A stretch of 64,000 nt of DNA, from contig JAIUJO010000089.1 in assembly GCA_023846275.1 (NCBI GenBank), positions 1,318,501-1,382,500 of the forward strand. The letters run 5' to 3'. The stretch is from Vanilla planifolia. Lineage: Eukaryota; Streptophyta; Magnoliopsida; Asparagales; Orchidaceae. The notes beneath the pieces are model-generated. The model ran no database searches. It saw only the letters and a list, made by a program, of their open reading frames with translations, and was not told where the DNA came from. How positions within the stretch are numbered: the first letter of the stretch is position 1; each line of letters starts with the position of its first letter. Shown here one piece after another: positions 37,035 to 49,800 of this stretch. Both the position numbers and the translations under genes were made by a program.

Positions 37035-38013
37035 TGTTCTCATGGGAGGCTTTAAGAGGAATCAAAGACATCTTAAGGGGATATTGTAGGTCTTGAGAAC
37101 ACTCAAAGAAGATATGAGAGGTACCTGAAGATATTATTCTTAAGAGGTGTTGGTTGGCCTTGAGGCCCATGTTAGCGGGCTTGACGTGGATGAATATTTT
37201 AAGAGAGAGCTTGAGTAAGATGTATTCTTTGAGAAAGCTTGCTTGAGGTAGTTTTTATAATCAATGGGCATATGCAAGGTAGATTACGGTCTTGAGGGAC
37301 ATAATCAAGGTGTCAGTTGGAGTTCTCGAGGGTTAGGCCATGAGTATAAGGAATGCGTAATGAAACTTTCCACAATTGTTGAGAAGGAATTATAGATCTC
37401 AAGCTGATGGGAACAAAGGCTCAAGAAGTGCCCTGTGGAAATAAAGGCAAGTACACATTGGAATCAAATCACATCAAACACTTTTGGTTATTTTTGGATT
37501 CAATTCAATTGGATTTTAATCGAGTAATGAACTAGAAAGTTTTAGAGAACCTTGTTGGCTTTCTAACTCTATTATTAATAATCTAATTTCAATATTTGTG
37601 GAAGAAGTTACTCCTAATTTATTATAGTTGTGTAAGGACATTTGGGTAAGTGCAAATTTAGAATTTGAATGCATCAAATTAGTATTTGATTTTTGATGGC
37701 CATGATTTTGGTTTTATTTATTTCTTAGTTAGTTTTGATTAGATGTTTTATATATATCTCTTAATTCTTGTTACCAAGAGCTTTTAGACTATAAAAATGA
37801 TTTGTGGAGGAGTTATTGGTATTGGTGCAAGTGGCTTGGTATCATGAATAATTACTCTAGGTGAGAGGGGTTTCCTTTGAACTTGTTGCCAAGGTTTTGA
37901 GAATTTACTTCAAAAGTAGACTAGTTTAGGTTTTCTTTAATTGAAAAGTTGGAGTTTCTCTATAGCTAATTTTTATTGCATTTTATTTCTTTCTACATGT
38001 TTGTGTTGTGGCA
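37035..38013 (+). repeat. 5' LTR of the gag-protease element
   Basis: Left copy of the direct repeat. The start was set at TGTTCTCATGG and the end at GTTGTGGCA by comparison with the right copy. Confidence 0.65.
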
Positions 38014-38464
38014 ATGTAATCATTCTGTCTATAAGATGGATCATATTTTGCCATTAGAGTATTAGATCTTACGTAGTGCAGATCTTGGAAAATGGATGGT
38101 CTACTTGAGATGTTGAAATATTGTTGAGGATAAAGGCAACATAAGAAGAGAAATGGCTTAGTAAGATAAATATTTATATCATTGCAAGAGCATGTGGTTT
38201 TTCTAACTCAACAAGTACAACATTTGATGGAGAGGATGGGACATGAGGTGATGAAACATAATTTTGAGGATCGTTGATAGTTCGAGATGAGTCCACTTCA
38301 AGAAGAAGCATAGATGATCAAAAGAGGTGAAGAAGAAAGAACTTTAGGTGATGGAGTGATGACCATTGTGATCTTATGGCTCCAAGTGACAATGATTTCT
38401 TGAAATCTTTCCAAGTGGTGGCTAAGATAAGCATCCTATCTTGTAGTGGTTGATGTAAGGAAGT

Positions 38465-38900
38465 AGAATGCATGGCTAGATAGTTGGAAATGTATTTTTG
38501 CATCTTTGAGTGTAAAAGTTTCAGCAAGGTATCCTTTGAAAAACTAATTTATTATACATTAGCATGATGAAACAATCTTTTTTATTCTAGAGTTTTAAGG
38601 ATTTGTAGTTGGAGTCAATTCAAGTCGTTTCTATGGAAGTTTTATCCCAGCAATGAGGAAGCTAAATAGAGGAAGTAGCATAGCTTGATAGCCATGAAGG
38701 TAGTTGATGCAAGATTGTAACTCATAATTTTGGAGATGAGTGGTCTCATGTGTTGAATCTTGAAAAGAAGAGCTTCTTGATGAAGCATTTGATAAGTTTA
38801 CTTAGATTGTCATAGTTATCATTCTTTCTCTTCAACAATAATGGGCAATCAAGCATGTTTATAATTGCTATTGAGAAGAATTATGGTTGAGTTTGGATGC
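38465..38900 (+). pseudogene. Retrotransposon gag, decayed
   Basis: From 38470 a frame reads AWLDSWKCIFASLSVKVSA, like the gag pattern 'WL...E.IF......V'. At 38610 another frame reads WSQFKSFLWKFYPSNEEAK, matching the gag block 'TWEQFK..F...YFP....A'. The spacing is right for the gag capsid, but the two blocks are in different frames, with stops between. No zinc knuckle was seen. Confidence 0.6.
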
Positions 38901-39289
38901 CAAAGAATGATGGCTTCAAGAGCAAAAAAAAAGAAGGAATCCTTAGATTAAGGCATTTCCATTTTTTCTAAAGTTTTTTAATTTTTTCTTTCTTGGAGAC
39001 TTACTTATATCAAGAGATATTTTTTGGAAATAAGTTCTAATTTAGGAGATTGAGGGGCAAGGATGATATTCAGAAAGGGAAAATGGGATTGGTGTTGTTA
39101 TTAAGAATAATGTGATTTTTGTAAAGTGGAAGGAACTTGACCATAGTCTATCATTAATGATAAGAAGGTTATAAAGAAAATAAGGTTGTAGAGGAGGGGA
39201 CTACCCTTGAGTTGTTTCTATTCAAATCTAAGTCAAGAAGATATTGGTGAAAGTTATCTCTAATGATGGATGCTAATGGAGTCAGTCCT

Positions 39290-39450
39290 AGTGACTACGC
39301 TTGATTTGGCGACGATGTTGAATTTGAATCCATGTATGCTAATTGGATTCATTGTCATGCAAAGGTCAAGTGGAAGCAATTTTAGTTGACACAGTGGTCT
39401 CTAATGTGTGCAACTTCAAGCTTGTCAAATGATTTTGATAATGGGTACAT
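39290..39450 (+). pseudogene. Retropepsin (aspartic protease) fragment, decayed
   Basis: Around 39361-39430 one frame reads GQVEAILVDTVVSNVCNFKL, the family pattern 'G..V.ALVDTGATHNF...L'. The catalytic aspartate (39388-39390) is kept, but the DTG loop is now DTV. A neighbouring frame upstream reads SMYANWIHCHAK, like 'LMYV...ING', so there is a frameshift. Confidence 0.6.
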
Positions 39451-39778
39451 GTGGCACCATGTTGCAATTTACTTTTAATGACAACAAAGCATGATGCTTG
39501 ACAAAGAGGAGAAGATTTACTCATTTGACGAGGATTGAGAAGTGTTGTCTGCAAGACGTTTGAAAAAAATTTTGTCAAGTATGCTAGTTCGTATTGTAGA
39601 TTGAAGGAAATATTTAATTTTACATTGAGAAGGGCATTGGAGCATGAACGACAATGGCAAGCGGAAGGAGATTGTGCAACACATTGGACGACAATGGAAA
39701 TCATAGAAGGCAACAAATGTATTGTCAGAACTTAGTATTCCTTAGCTCTAAACATCATATTGGAGTGAATCCCTCCTT

Positions 39779-39788
39779 CAAAAGAGGG
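39779..39788 (+). promoter_or_regulatory. Polypurine tract next to the 3' LTR
   Basis: AAAAGAGGGG directly abuts the start of the right LTR, where plus-strand priming would occur in such elements. Confidence 0.55.
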
Positions 39789-40808
39789 GTACATCTTCTA
39801 AGAGAATCTTAAAGATATCTCGAAAAGGGTCTTAAAAGGAAGAAATCATGAAAGGAAGTTGTAGGCCTAGTGAAGGCTCAAGGATCATAAAAAGAACATC
39901 AAGAGCTTATGTTGTATGCCTAGTGAAGGCTCAAGGATAAAAAAAAGAACCTTGAAAGGTTATTCTTAAGAGATATTTGAGATTCAAGGTGAATGAAGAT
40001 TTCAAGAGAAAGCTTGAAGAAGATGTTTCTGGTTATGAGAGGGTATACTTGAGGTGGTTTTGACACTCAATGCTTAAAGTAAATTATCATCTTGAGGGTA
40101 TGTTTGAGTTTTTAACTGAAGTTCTTAAGGCTTAGTCCTAGAGAAGAAGGAATGTCATGCAAGACATTGCTACAATGGATGGTGTTCAAGGTGAAGACAA
40201 AGCTCAAGGAGTGTCCTTAAGAGTAGTCAAGACAAGGCTTTCTGGACACATTTTAGTTGAATTTTGGTCGAGTTATGATCTAGAAAATTTAAGAGAATTT
40301 TTCTTGCTTCCAATTGTTTTTCGGATTATCAAATTTCAATAATTGTAAAGGTTATGCTCCATTGACTATAACTGTGCTAGAGTTTTGTAGATAAGCATGA
40401 ATTTTAAACATGATTGCATCAAACAAAGGTTTGGTTGATTTTTCTTAAAATGTTTGTATTTAAACATATTTAGTTCCTAATATTTTAAGATTGGAATTAT
40501 AATGTGCATCTCTTATTTCCAAAAGTTCCAATGACTCGGTTAATAAAATGGGAACGTTTGGTAAAGTTTTATTATTGATATGAGTTGCTCGATACATGAA
40601 CACAACATGTGGCTACGGGCCGAGAGTATTGAGGGTATCTACTCCGTATGAGAGGTGGTTTGGCCTTGAAATTATTGTCAAGAGCTTGAGAATATGTTTT
40701 ATAAGTTGATTGCTTTAAGTTTTTCTTTAATTAAAAGGTTAGAATTTTTATATATATCTTGTTTACATCATGTTTCCTAGTTCTTCTCAGTAGTTTCTTG
40801 TTGTGCCA
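39789..40808 (+). repeat. 3' LTR of the gag-protease element
   Basis: Right copy of the direct repeat, starting after the polypurine tract and ending TTGTTGTGCCA. A short internal duplication ('GGCCTAGTGAAGGCTCAAGGAT' type, at about 39867 and 39919) makes it slightly longer than the left LTR. Confidence 0.65.
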
Positions 40809-41193
40809 TTTGAAAAAGACTTTTTCGGGACAAGTCATTCCATGTCTTATGTTGGTTCTGATAATGTCATAAAATGTTTATTCATTTTGAAGTACAACAT
40901 CATAAATGTTATTTCTAAAAAGTTTATTACAAATTACTCAAAGACAATCGATCACTAATAATCTCTGTTTAAATGTCATGAAATTTTTAGAGTAGCTAAA
41001 TTAGCTAGTCCAATTGTTCTTTTGCTGTAGGATTCATGGTGGTCCATGAAGGCTTTAAACAATTGATTGCATTCATTTGATTATATCTAGAACTTTACAA
41101 TTGAACATACAAACTGATGTGGTGTTGTTCTTTTGATGCATCTCTTTAACGGGGCTTGTCGTGATCATTCACTTACCTGTATTATCCTAATAG

Positions 41194-42115
41194 GAACCAT
41201 CAGCCTTATGGGACCATCAACCAACAGTCGCACAAGAACATGGGACGAGGATGATCATTCAAGCTTGCAATTCTGCGGTAGATGTTTCATCTAGTCCTAT
41301 GGATGTCATTAAGAAAGAGCTATCCACTTTCAATCAGATCCTTGATAATAGATTATATATGATGCCATCAACATCTCAAGTTTATCGTTAATCTATATCT
41401 TTTTATGTTAATTTTACTTTAATGTTAATCATTTATGTGCTATAAGTGGCAAAAATATTTTCATGTTCGTCAAGGTAAATAATAAAGTCAATCTATTTTG
41501 TTATTAAAAGAGACATCCCAATAGATCATTATAATTTTTTATTTATTCACCTTTTTAATTATCATCAAGGCCATGGGATACTTGGATTCATGTCATTTGG
41601 TAAAATGGGTTTCCTATTAAATAATTTTTATCATTTTTTTAATTAATTCTTGTTCTTATTGCTCTTGGGTGCTTGCTTTGTGAATAGGCTCTTCTTGAGT
41701 CTATGTGCTCTGCTATATGTACTAGCCCTGAAGCACATGTAGTTGCTGGAAAAAGTGCTTTTTTAATTACAAGAGCTGGAGCTGGAGCTAGAGATCCATC
41801 AGTAATAGCTTCTATATGCCATATCTCTTCATCTCTTCAATATCATTTTGGTACCTTCTGAATGTTCTGATTTAGGTAATAATTTTTTTGCTAGATGTGA
41901 TCCTAACTTTTCTCCCTATGTTTAATTTCTTCTTTATCTTTTAAAATTTTAATTTCCATATCCATTAATCAAAAGAAAAAGGGAGGCATCTGCTTATAAT
42001 CTTAAGCACAAATTTAACTAATAATATTAACTGGTGTTTAATATCTTGAAGGTTTGGAAGAAATAGATGATGCATTGGCTTCTGTTTTGGGGGTAATGGA
42101 CTTTTGCATAAAACA
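41194..42115 (+). pseudogene. AUG5: AUG5 pseudogene, exons 6-8 (C-terminal part truncated)
   Basis: Continues the gene beyond the inserted retroelement. Exon 6, 41194-41379: ALWDHQPTVAQEH, IIQACNSAVDVS, DNRLYMMPSTSQ, matching the family's 'AFWEQQPLAAREY' to 'DNSLYMLPATPQ'. Exon 7, 41688-41850: [36 protein letters not shown]. The extra Gly-Ala comes from a duplicated GAGCTG unit near 41775. Exon 8, 42052 to about 42115: GLEEIDDALASVLGVMDFC, then a stop. The splice phases of exons 7 and 8 still agree (G split across the junction). The last roughly 150 residues of the family are absent downstream, so the copy is 3'-truncated as well as broken. Confidence 0.87.
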
Positions 42116-42990
42116 TTAATGCTGCATAAGAATATGAAAGGTATAATTTTGCTTTGATTTAGTGTTAGGTTTTTTTTTTGAAAAAGATTAAGATTGAAAG
42201 TAAACATTCTTGCCTAAAAGTCTCTAGGAACATTGCATGTTTTGAACTTTTTGAGTTGAGAAACCCATCAGGGATCGGGGATGGATATAGTCAAAGATTT
42301 TGGCTCAACTACCTAAACATTTTTCATGCATTTTGTTTAATATTCAGTGATCTTATTTTTTTGATAATATTTATAGAATAAAATTTTATTTTAAAGCTAA
42401 AAATTTATTCTTCTAATTTTTTTAATCAAAAAATTCATTAAATGCATAATTAACCTCTCCCTTATTGTTTGTTTTACATCATATTTTATAACAATGATCA
42501 CTTATTTCTCTATGGTTTGAATACCCATTTCTTTGGATTATGATTTGGAAGTGAGCTTATGACCTTTAGATTAATAATTTTTAAATTTGAATTAAATAAA
42601 AATCTCCCTAGTGGACCAATTAGAAACAAAACATACATATGATCAAGAAATGTTTAAAAGTTAGAAGAGATTTTGGGCTACAAAACATTTGTCAAATTGC
42701 AATCAATCTATGAATGAATCGAATCCTCCCTCCTCTATCAAGTGTGTGATATGATTAGTTGGGGAAATCATACGAATCTCATTCCAAAAATACTTCTTTG
42801 AAGAAACATTGCATGGCTTCGTGTTAACTAAACCTCTCCAAGGTTATATAAGCAGTTATAGTTCAAGAGGTATCACACAAAAGACATATGAACTCTAATA
42901 TTTATAGTTAAACAATAAACTTAATATATCAAAATAAATTATAGAATATAAAAAATGAATTCAATATTTAAATAAAATTTATGGGTTAAT
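42116..42990. other. Spacer after AUG5
   Basis: AT-rich; I looked for the missing AUG5 C-terminus and saw none. Confidence 0.5.
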
Positions 42991-43030
42991 GGAATATTTT
43001 TAGCCTCTTGTTGCAATAGTCGGTCCTCGC

Positions 43031-43419
43031 GTGGCCGGGGTGCATATTCTTCTTTCCTCCCTGAGCCTAGCTCCTACTGCGTTCCCTTCCGCCGCTGCTC
43101 GGGTACCAGACCGCTGCTCAAGATCTAATTCTGAGGGAGTGTATTCTGCTTTGATCCTCCATGTCATAATGGCTAGAGGCAGAGGCAACTCCCCGTACTT
43201 CATCTTATTCATCAAAGAAGCCTTCTCTTCGAAGTGGAAATGGTCCTGGCGACACTGCGGCATAGCTGGAGGAAGGTGTCGGTCATCAACATCGTGATCC
43301 TAATTATCCTCGTTGTGTTTTACGCCTTTGCGTGTGGCTTCAGGAACAGCAAGTGGATGGACAATGGTGAAGCCTGTGGGCAGGCCATGATGACTAAGAG
43401 CAGGCCGAACAGGTTCTAG
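43031..43419 (+). CDS. Isolated coding-like fragment, possibly secretory; unidentified
   Basis: A block of clearly higher GC than its surroundings with two overlapping open frames. The frame 43234-43419 (61 codons) has a hydrophobic helix, INIVILIILVVFYAF, then CGFRNSKWMDNGEACGQ, and ends at a TAG. The W..NG.ACG pattern recalls the EG45 / plant natriuretic peptide-like fold (family 'WDNGAACGR'), where it follows a secreted N-terminus. That similarity covers only about a dozen residues and the rest of the domain is absent. A second frame, 43031-43297, starts before it. It could be a relic exon or a chance open frame in GC-richer DNA. Confidence 0.3.
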
Positions 43420-46309
43420 TTTTAGGTCAAGCTTGAAGAATCCTTTATGTTTGTGTTTGTGATATGTTGATGTTTTCGATGGTTTCATGTTATTTTCGTC
43501 ATATTGTCATGAAGTTTTTTTAGAATTATTTGAAATTGAAACAAGGACATTAACATGTGTTCCATTGGTCTAGCTGACAAATATTTAAATTTTTTATTTA
43601 TATATTTAAAGTTAAATTTTATATTACTGTTATTGAAATAAAAATTAAATAATAAAAAATAGTATTATAAAATGATATTAAAGAATAATATTTTAAAAGA
43701 ATAATAATTATTATAAAATTCATTTCATTTTTTTATTTTTTTTAAATAAATTAAAATTTCATGTTATATGCCAAATTTAATAAATTTATTTTTAAAAAAG
43801 AATATTTTTGAAAACATGAATGATAGGCACGCACAATCATGTTTTTAATATGGAAAATTAAAAAAATTTGAGAAGCCATTTTGACACAAATTTTAAAATA
43901 AAATGAAAATTAATTTAAAAGATGCTTTAAAATTCTTCCTTAAATGCATCTTTACACATCTAACTGTCATGATGATGTGTACCAACCCAAAAAATTTGTT
44001 ATTTTTTGGGAATTAAATTGTTTTTTGGAGATTTTTTAAAAATTTTTTAAGTATTATTTTATACTTTTTCAAATAATCGTATATCATAAAAAGTAGGTAT
44101 GACATCTAAAAAATAGATATGAATTGAAAAATAAAACATATGAGTTATTTGGAATCTAATGAAACAAAATTATTAAAATTTAAATATGTTTGAAGTATTA
44201 AAAATGTCGGTTTTTGATTAATAAGGAAATATTTATAAGTTTAGAAAAATCTCAAAAATTCAAAAAATACAAAATGAACTAAAAAGATTATGAAATTTTG
44301 CTAAACACTAGAGCTTAAAAGAATAAGATTAATAAAATTAACACCAAAAAGAAGTTCGAAGATCATAGAAATTAAAGTATAAAACAAATTGAGAAAAATA
44401 ATACAATAAGTTTATTGGGGATTTTTAGTTTAAAAAATTATTAAAAATATTAAATGTAATTTGGTTAACAAGTAGAGCTCATTAATATGAATCACACAAA
44501 ATTAATTAGTTAACTTTTGGTGACTTAATTGATTGTAAAGTATATGGAATATTATAAATTTTTTAATTTTGATTTAAATAAGAATTTAATTAATTCCTAA
44601 ACTCGTAACAATTCTTAATTACCCTAAAAACCTAATCCAAGAACCACTGGCAGAAACCCTTTTGTTAACGACCCAAGTCAATGACAAACTTTCAAATTCT
44701 TTGTAAAAGGGTGGCATGGTTTTCTTTGGAGAGACATGACTATTTAGAGGGAGTTGGAGAGTTGATAAGTGATAGGGATAGAAATTTCTTTGTTCGAGAG
44801 TTTGGAGAAAGGAGGGTAAGAGGAGGTGCTGTTGAAGCATTTGGGATTGCCAAATAAAGGAATCACAAGAGAGATCTAAAATTTAGGAGAAATATTATAA
44901 CAACTACTATAACTTGGAAAGTAGAAGATTGATATAAATTATAAGATCAAATCTTTGCTGTGACCACTACAAATAGAAATAGACGTAAGCAATATTGTGT
45001 ATCATAAGTGCATTTTTATGATGTATTGACGGTCCACATTAGCATTACCAACTTGTCAAATCATTGTTTTTTAAATCCAATCGTATGAGCTAGGTTTGAT
45101 TTCTAATTAAAACCAAATAAAAGATATATGTTTTATTTTTAAATTTGTGTTCATACAACAACTATTGCAATATAAATAAAATATAAGCACTAAAATATGA
45201 CCGATATCCTCGATTTCATGATAGTGTTTTACGTTAATAAAACTTTACTAATATAAGAATTCTAAGACAAATTAAATGCAAAAAAATCCATGACCTCTTA
45301 CTTATCCCCTGAAGTCTCATGACGTGCTTAAGGTTTTACCTAAAATTATTAGCACCAAAGAAAAACTAAGCACATGACATTAGCTTAATAAACAAAAACT
45401 ATATAGCATACATCTTTGGCTTATGCCACATGTTAGGTCAAGTAAAATATTATAGTATTTACAAAATATTAAAATTAATAACATAAACAAACATAGTAAA
45501 GAAATGCTCTCACTATGTGTAATGAAATACTATCCCTTTGTTAATTTTAATATTTCAAAGGATCAATTTATCTTTTTTCTTAATCATCAATGATCTCTTC
45601 ACCTTAAGTTTAAAATTCCATGGAGCCTTAGCAACACCTTATGATGAAACAACAAAGTAAAAGTGCACTCTAGTGAGCCTCATTCTATAAGAGTAGCACT
45701 CATTAATCAATTTCTTAAGAAAATTTACATTTCTATTTTAAGGAATCTCATATTAAATTTAGGATGCACACTTGAGGCCCTGTTTGACCTAAGTAACACC
45801 CTTTAGTCATTTTCATATATGATTTGTTTTCTTTGTGAGCAATCTCACAATAATTCTTTTATAATTTCATAGTTATTTTAATGATGATGTCTCAATTTTT
45901 TATAAATATAACTCACATAATACCAAAACATATGAAACATCCCATAATAGTTTAAGCATGTCAATACGAACATGTGAAATAAAACATGATAATCTCAACT
46001 TTGACAAACAAACATGGTTAACATCCAAGCAAATAGTAATATATCATACATGTAATGCATGTGCAACTATGTGAACCAATAATCTTTTTCTTTTTTAAAT
46101 CCAAACAAAAAGTAAAAAAACAATATCCACCAATACATCATCATAATGCACCTATGATACCCAACATTGGTGACTAGTTTTTTGATGTAATAGTCACAAC
46201 AAACAACTTGATTTGAATTCATGAAGCCTTCACTAGCTTAATTCATTATCTTCCTTGATTGACTAGTTGATATTGGATTTTTTTTCAAATTCCTCCCCTT
46301 TATCCAAGT
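43420..46309. other. AT-rich spacer
   Basis: No gene or named element. The 73-codon minus-strand frame at 44619-44840 resembles nothing known to me. Confidence 0.55.
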
Positions 46310-46760
46310 AATTGATTTATCTCTTTTTCTTCCTTTCTCTCTCTTGTATGATAACATCACAAATATTTATTTTTTGCTTTTACTTTTCTTTTGGCTTGGC
46401 TCCTCAATTTTTTTCTCAAACATTTTCACAAAATTCCCTTTTTCTCCACTGCCCACAAAAATTTCTCAATGTCTCTTTTTTTCCCAAAACTTTGCTATAA
46501 TACTTCCCACGCTTCTCTCTCTCCTCTATTTTTACATTTTTCATTTTTTCCTTTTGGTCAACATTCTTCTTTGCTCCCATATGCTCCTAATGCATACATG
46601 TTATTATGTTTCCTTTTCTCTCTCTCTTATTCTATTTGCTTTAATGTCTCTCTCTTTTTGTTTTCACTTCATGCTTCCCCCTTTCTCTCTCATAGTCTTT
46701 TTCCTTTCAATGGAGACCCTCTAATAGTTCCCTTCTCTTTACTCCTATTTCTCACATGAT
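46310..46760. repeat. Pyrimidine-rich tract
   Basis: About 450 bp in which the plus strand is overwhelmingly C and T. It gives three overlapping hydrophobic frames (62-126 codons) that are Phe/Leu/Ser-rich only because of composition. It directly precedes the L2 copy A region; a shorter T-rich tract at 56870-56950 precedes copy B. Confidence 0.7.
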
Positions 46761-46849
46761 GGTCTTTCTCTTCCCTCTTGGCTTCTCCATATGTAGCAGG
46801 GCCTTCCTTTCTATAATAAGCTTCATTATAATTTCTAAGATATTTTTTA

Positions 46850-49800
46850 TGATAGATTTATAATATTTGAAATTTTGTGTTTGATTAAAATAAATTTGTA
46901 GAAAGTAGAATCATAAATAATAAAAAGTAAATTATGCTAAGCTAGATTTATAATTTTAAGAATTTTAGCATAATTATAATTAGCATGATAGAAGATAGAA
47001 TTATAGATAATAAAATATTGGAATGATAATTATTTGGTTGAGATAGATGTGACATAATTAATTAAATAAAAGAATTATTTTTTTATTTTACATGCATTTA
47101 ATCAAATCACCTACATGTTTTTCCTTAATCAGTTTTAAATTAATAATGATGGCCTTCAGCACACTAATAAAATATGATGGAAGAGAATTTGGGATGGAGT
47201 CTATATGAGCGAGAGTGACTGAGAACTTGAGTGTGTGAAGATTATGAAGAGCTGAGCAGCATCATCAAGAAACATTAGGAGGAGGTGACCGATAGAGTTC
47301 AGAAATTTTAGAAGGGCATCGTTACTGTGCTACAATTTTCATTTAGCAAAGGAGAAAGAATAAAGAAGACACTTGGATATAGAGAGAAAATTATAAGAAA
47401 GAATGAGAAGTAGTGAAACTTTTGAAAAAAGCCTTGTTTTAGGTCGAGGAAGAGATAGAAAATAAGTGGAGAAGAAGAAAGACTACAAAAAGAAAACAAC
47501 AAAGGAAAATAAGTAAACTAAGAAGAGTTTAAGTATTTAAATTTATTTTTTATTAAATTTACTTTGATTTATGTAAATAAAAGTAATAATATTGGTTATG
47601 TAAGAACTAGGTTTAAATTGATTTTGATGTAGTATGAAATAAATGGATGGTGATTTGAAGTGAACTTAAGAGAAAAAATAAGAGATATTGGTTATTAATG
47701 TGTATTGTATGTATGTTGATCTACATTATATGATATGATTAGTTTAAAATCATAAATAATAAGGGTTCAAAATGCTATAATGAAAGATGGCATGAGACAA
47801 TCATATTAAAAAAAATTTGGAGTTGTACTAGTATGAGAAGAATTTAAGTTATAGGTTGGGATATCGAGTTCATCAAATAAGTACGATATGGGTGTGGTAC
47901 TTGTGCAATGTGTTGAGTTGTCAGGTTCACTATACGAAGGAAATATGTGTATTGACTTTGTATGATGTAATTAAGTTAAAATATATGATTGTATTGATAC
48001 AATTATAATGATTCTATTAGATGATCCCCCAGGTTAAAGTTCAAGTAGTGAGAATCATATAAGTATGATGCTTGGAATCATATTGGATGAAAGAAATAGT
48101 GATTTAATTGAAGCATGAGACAAGTTTGTTAGAAGGATCATGTAAAGAATTTTAGATGAAATCTCATAAAATATGACTGAGTTGATCATACTAGATGATT
48201 AGTCAGAGCTATTAATAAAATAGTTATCTCCTGAAAGAGGAGAGACTACAATCAAACTTGTATGTTGTGTATCATTATCAGTTATGATGTATTTGGGTCG
48301 ATTAACAGTAGAAATGTATGGTATGCTCAAGGGATCATATTGTCTGAAAAGAGGAACAATGAGTTGTTCATACTTTAAAGTTGGAGCATCATAGTAATAT
48401 GAATGATTAACAAGCTAGTAGGACAATGAAAAAGAGAGAGAGAGAGTAAAAATCATATAATACAATGTCATGGGAAGTATTGTGTGTTTAATGGGAAATA
48501 TGAATTATGTTAAAATAGGGTATCATTGTATAATATGATCCCAGTGATCAAAGTGCATGTTCAAAAATGACATGAATAATAGAGTGCTAATTTTGGGAAT
48601 TAGATGATACAATTGAGAGATTATAAAAGTTCAATATAATTCAAAATGCTTATTTTTTTATTGATCTTATGATATAATAAAGAAACCATATAAGTACATT
48701 CCTAGACAACAACTTAAGTGTTTATAAGAAATTAATATGATTTTAGGTGTTTGCTAAACATACTACATATATAATATATGTTAACCAATACATATACATG
48801 ACATTATAGAAAATCAAGAAAAGGATAAGATTAGAAAAGGAAGTCAACTCATCGATTTAAGTAGATAAACTTTATAACTATGATACAAATACACTCGTAA
48901 ATTAATTTATAATTTATCTATAAAATGATATAATTTTTTATATCTTTTAATAGGGATTATAAGTATAGAAATTTTTTTATTTCATTTTTTATATATTATT
49001 TATGACAGGTAAATCTAAAAATTGTGATACAAATACACTTATAAACCATTTTTATTTAAAAAATGACATATTTTAACGTTATCTTTTTTAAAAGCATCAA
49101 TGACGTAGGAGCGTTTAATATTAGCTCACAAACATACATCCATTAGCGTCACACAAGTTTCATAAGCTTATCGGTGTAAAATTTTGTTAAACTTTGCGTA
49201 ATACTTAAAATTAAACTTTTTTGTTGATTTTGTCGCCTTTTGAGATCTGCCACCATCACCCCTACTATCGCTACATAAGCTAACCCGTCACCCATGTGAC
49301 CCAAATTGACTCAAGAACACTAGTTGATCTAATTGACTTCGGTCAACATACACCAACCCACCAGTCCTTGCCAACCAGTTTAGTTCTTCATGATCAACGC
49401 CTTCCCAAAAATTAGACTAGCAGCTTTGTCTGTGCTTCTTACCCCATCATTTTGTTGCTTGTCGTTATTGTCTCCCAAAATGCATGGATAGTTGGAAAAC
49501 TATTTAATTTATTTAAATTTCTAATTTTTTAATTTTTATTTTTTTTAAAAAAAATTATTGATGAACCTTTGAGATCCTTATAAATAGGGATATCCACTAT
49601 GTTGAAGAGAAAAAAAAGATGGAATTAAATTTCTTTTATTTGTATACTTTAACATTTGTGAGCAAAGTGTGCGCACCTAATTCGAGTTAGAGAGATTCCA
49701 ACTTCCCTTGTGAGAGACAAGGATCAAACGTGCGAGCAATTTCATCAGGAGACCCGACCACCAAACACTTATAAGAGACTACAATTGAATATAAGAGAAC

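Larger units (their letters stand above)
37035..40808 (+). mobile_element. Non-autonomous LTR retrotransposon with gag and protease only
   Basis: Two direct repeats of about 1 kb (37035-38013 and 39789-40808) flank about 1.8 kb. Shared LTR blocks include GAGAAAGCTTG / GAGAGGGTATACTTGAGG, CTTGAGGG, a 'GAACTAGAAA.TTT' block and TTTTCTTTAATT.AAA. The internal part has a decayed gag and a retropepsin, then a polypurine tract at the right LTR edge. There is no room for reverse transcriptase or integrase. This matches the known plant design of terminal-repeat retrotransposons with gag (TR-GAG), which must be moved by an autonomous partner. It sits in an intron of the AUG5 pseudogene. LTR divergence is visible by eye, so it is old. 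Exact ends are approximate and no target-site duplication was seen. Confidence 0.72.

Noticed and set aside
43000-43263. 87-codon minus-strand frame opposite the GC-rich island
   Set aside because: Shadow of the plus-strand block, low-complexity Arg/Ala content.
46312-46759. Three overlapping hydrophobic frames of 62-126 codons that look like membrane proteins
   Set aside because: They lie in an almost pure pyrimidine tract; Phe/Leu/Ser content follows from composition and all three frames are open alike.
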